Assembly: GCA_002391105.1 (NCBI GenBank)
Contig: DGRT01000160.1
Coordinates: 1 to 6,253, forward strand
Origin: Lachnospiraceae bacterium UBA4381
GTDB taxonomy: Bacteria > Bacillota > Clostridia > Lachnospirales > Lachnospiraceae
DNA: 6,253 nt
Direction of reading: 5' to 3'
Notes under the pieces: model-generated
Database searches by the model: none
What the model was told of the DNA's origin: nothing
The model's input: the letters and a program-made list of their open reading frames with translations, nothing else
Program-made: the position numbers and the translations under genes
Shown here: piece after piece, positions 5,976-6,253 of the stretch
Numbering within the stretch: position 1 is the stretch's first letter
Layout: the number at the start of each line of letters is the position of its first letter

Positions 5976-6253
5976 ATGAAGAAAGTGGCTTATATTGCAT
6001 CAGAATGCGTTCCTTTTATAAAAACCGGCGGACTGGCGGATGTTGTTGGAACACTTCCGAAGAAGTTTAACAGAAATGAATATGATGTAAGAATTATCAT
6101 ACCAAATTACATGTGTCTTCCTGAAAAGTTCAAGAAGAATATGAGATATATTACTCATTTCCATATGGATATCGGATGGAAGCAGCAGTATGTTGGTGTA
6201 ATGTATATGGAATATGAAGGAGTACCGGTATATTTTATAGATAATGAGTATTA
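5976..6253 (+). CDS. glgA: Glycogen synthase, N-terminal part (cut by the window end)
   Basis: Only the first 92 codons are present and the frame is open to the end. The product should transfer glucose from ADP-glucose to the non-reducing end of a growing alpha-1,4-glucan in bacterial glycogen synthesis (GT5 family, cytosolic). The N-terminus MKKVAYIASECVPFIKTGG and the following LADVVGTLPK carry the diagnostic KxGGL sugar-nucleotide-binding motif at residues 16-20. The segment DVRIIIPNY at 37-45 and a VPVYFIDN strand at 83-90 fit the starch-synthase catalytic domain. There is no carbohydrate-binding domain ahead of the catalytic domain. GGAGG at 5962-5966, nine bases upstream, supports the ATG. 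A separate extended -10 promoter upstream suggests glgA begins its own transcription unit, possibly with other glg genes beyond the window. Confidence 0.95.
   Translation, partial: MKKVAYIASECVPFIKTGGLADVVGTLPKKFNRNEYDVRIIIPNYMCLPEKFKKNMRYITHFHMDIGWKQQYVGVMYMEYEGVPVYFIDNEY

Noticed and set aside
5900..6070. A 56-codon frame beginning ATG at 5900 and overlapping glgA, as a leader peptide
   Set aside because: No Shine-Dalgarno in front of it, no recognisable protein pattern, and it runs through glgA in another frame; it is most likely chance.

Overview
This 6,253-base window looks like core chromosome from an AT-leaning Gram-positive member of the Clostridia, most likely Lachnospiraceae or a close relative. 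The evidence is the purine-rich Shine-Dalgarno sites, the heavy use of AGA/AGG and ATA codons, the YebC N-terminus of the MSGHSKFANI type, and the presence of a Cytidylate_kin_2-type kinase next to glgA. The family-level placement is inference from sequence style, not from a search. All six genes are on the + strand. I see no transposase, integrase, phage gene, CRISPR array, rRNA or tRNA.

Layout: (1) 1-92, a short leader with a weak promoter candidate. (2) 93-2027, a fused NAD(P)H-hydrate epimerase/dehydratase (Nnr) that is unusually long at 644 residues. (3) 2028-2157, a spacer with two copies of a 10-base word and two small hairpins. (4) 2158-3363, alanine racemase, whose first 15 codons are a 15-base in-frame tandem repeat. 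(5) 3364-3507, a spacer whose last ~96 bases are a degenerate 15-base AT-rich tandem array running into the next ribosome binding site. (6) 3508-4320, a soluble CBS-pair/CorC_HlyC protein. (7) 4324-5049, a YebC/PmpR family protein, three bases downstream and with its Shine-Dalgarno inside the previous gene. (8) 5050-5177, three and a half 27-base palindromic repeat units with GTGACA/TGTCAC ends. (9) 5178-5837, a cytidylate-kinase-like P-loop protein, which I start at 5178 rather than 5163. (10) 5838-5975, a leader with a strong extended -10 promoter. (11) 5976 to the window end, the first 92 codons of glycogen synthase glgA.

The genes are housekeeping in character: repair of damaged NAD(P)H, D-alanine supply for peptidoglycan, a nucleotide-sensing accessory protein, a ribosome- or transcription-associated factor, a nucleotide kinase-like protein, and glycogen synthesis. 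Nnr next to alr is a familiar bacterial pairing. The CBS and yebC genes are probably one transcript. glgA probably starts a new transcription unit.

I did not find a convincing new multi-gene system. What stands out is outside the known gene functions: three different short-repeat arrays at or beside gene boundaries (15-base in alr, 15-base before the CBS gene, 27-base palindromes after yebC). The palindromic family is the one most worth following up.
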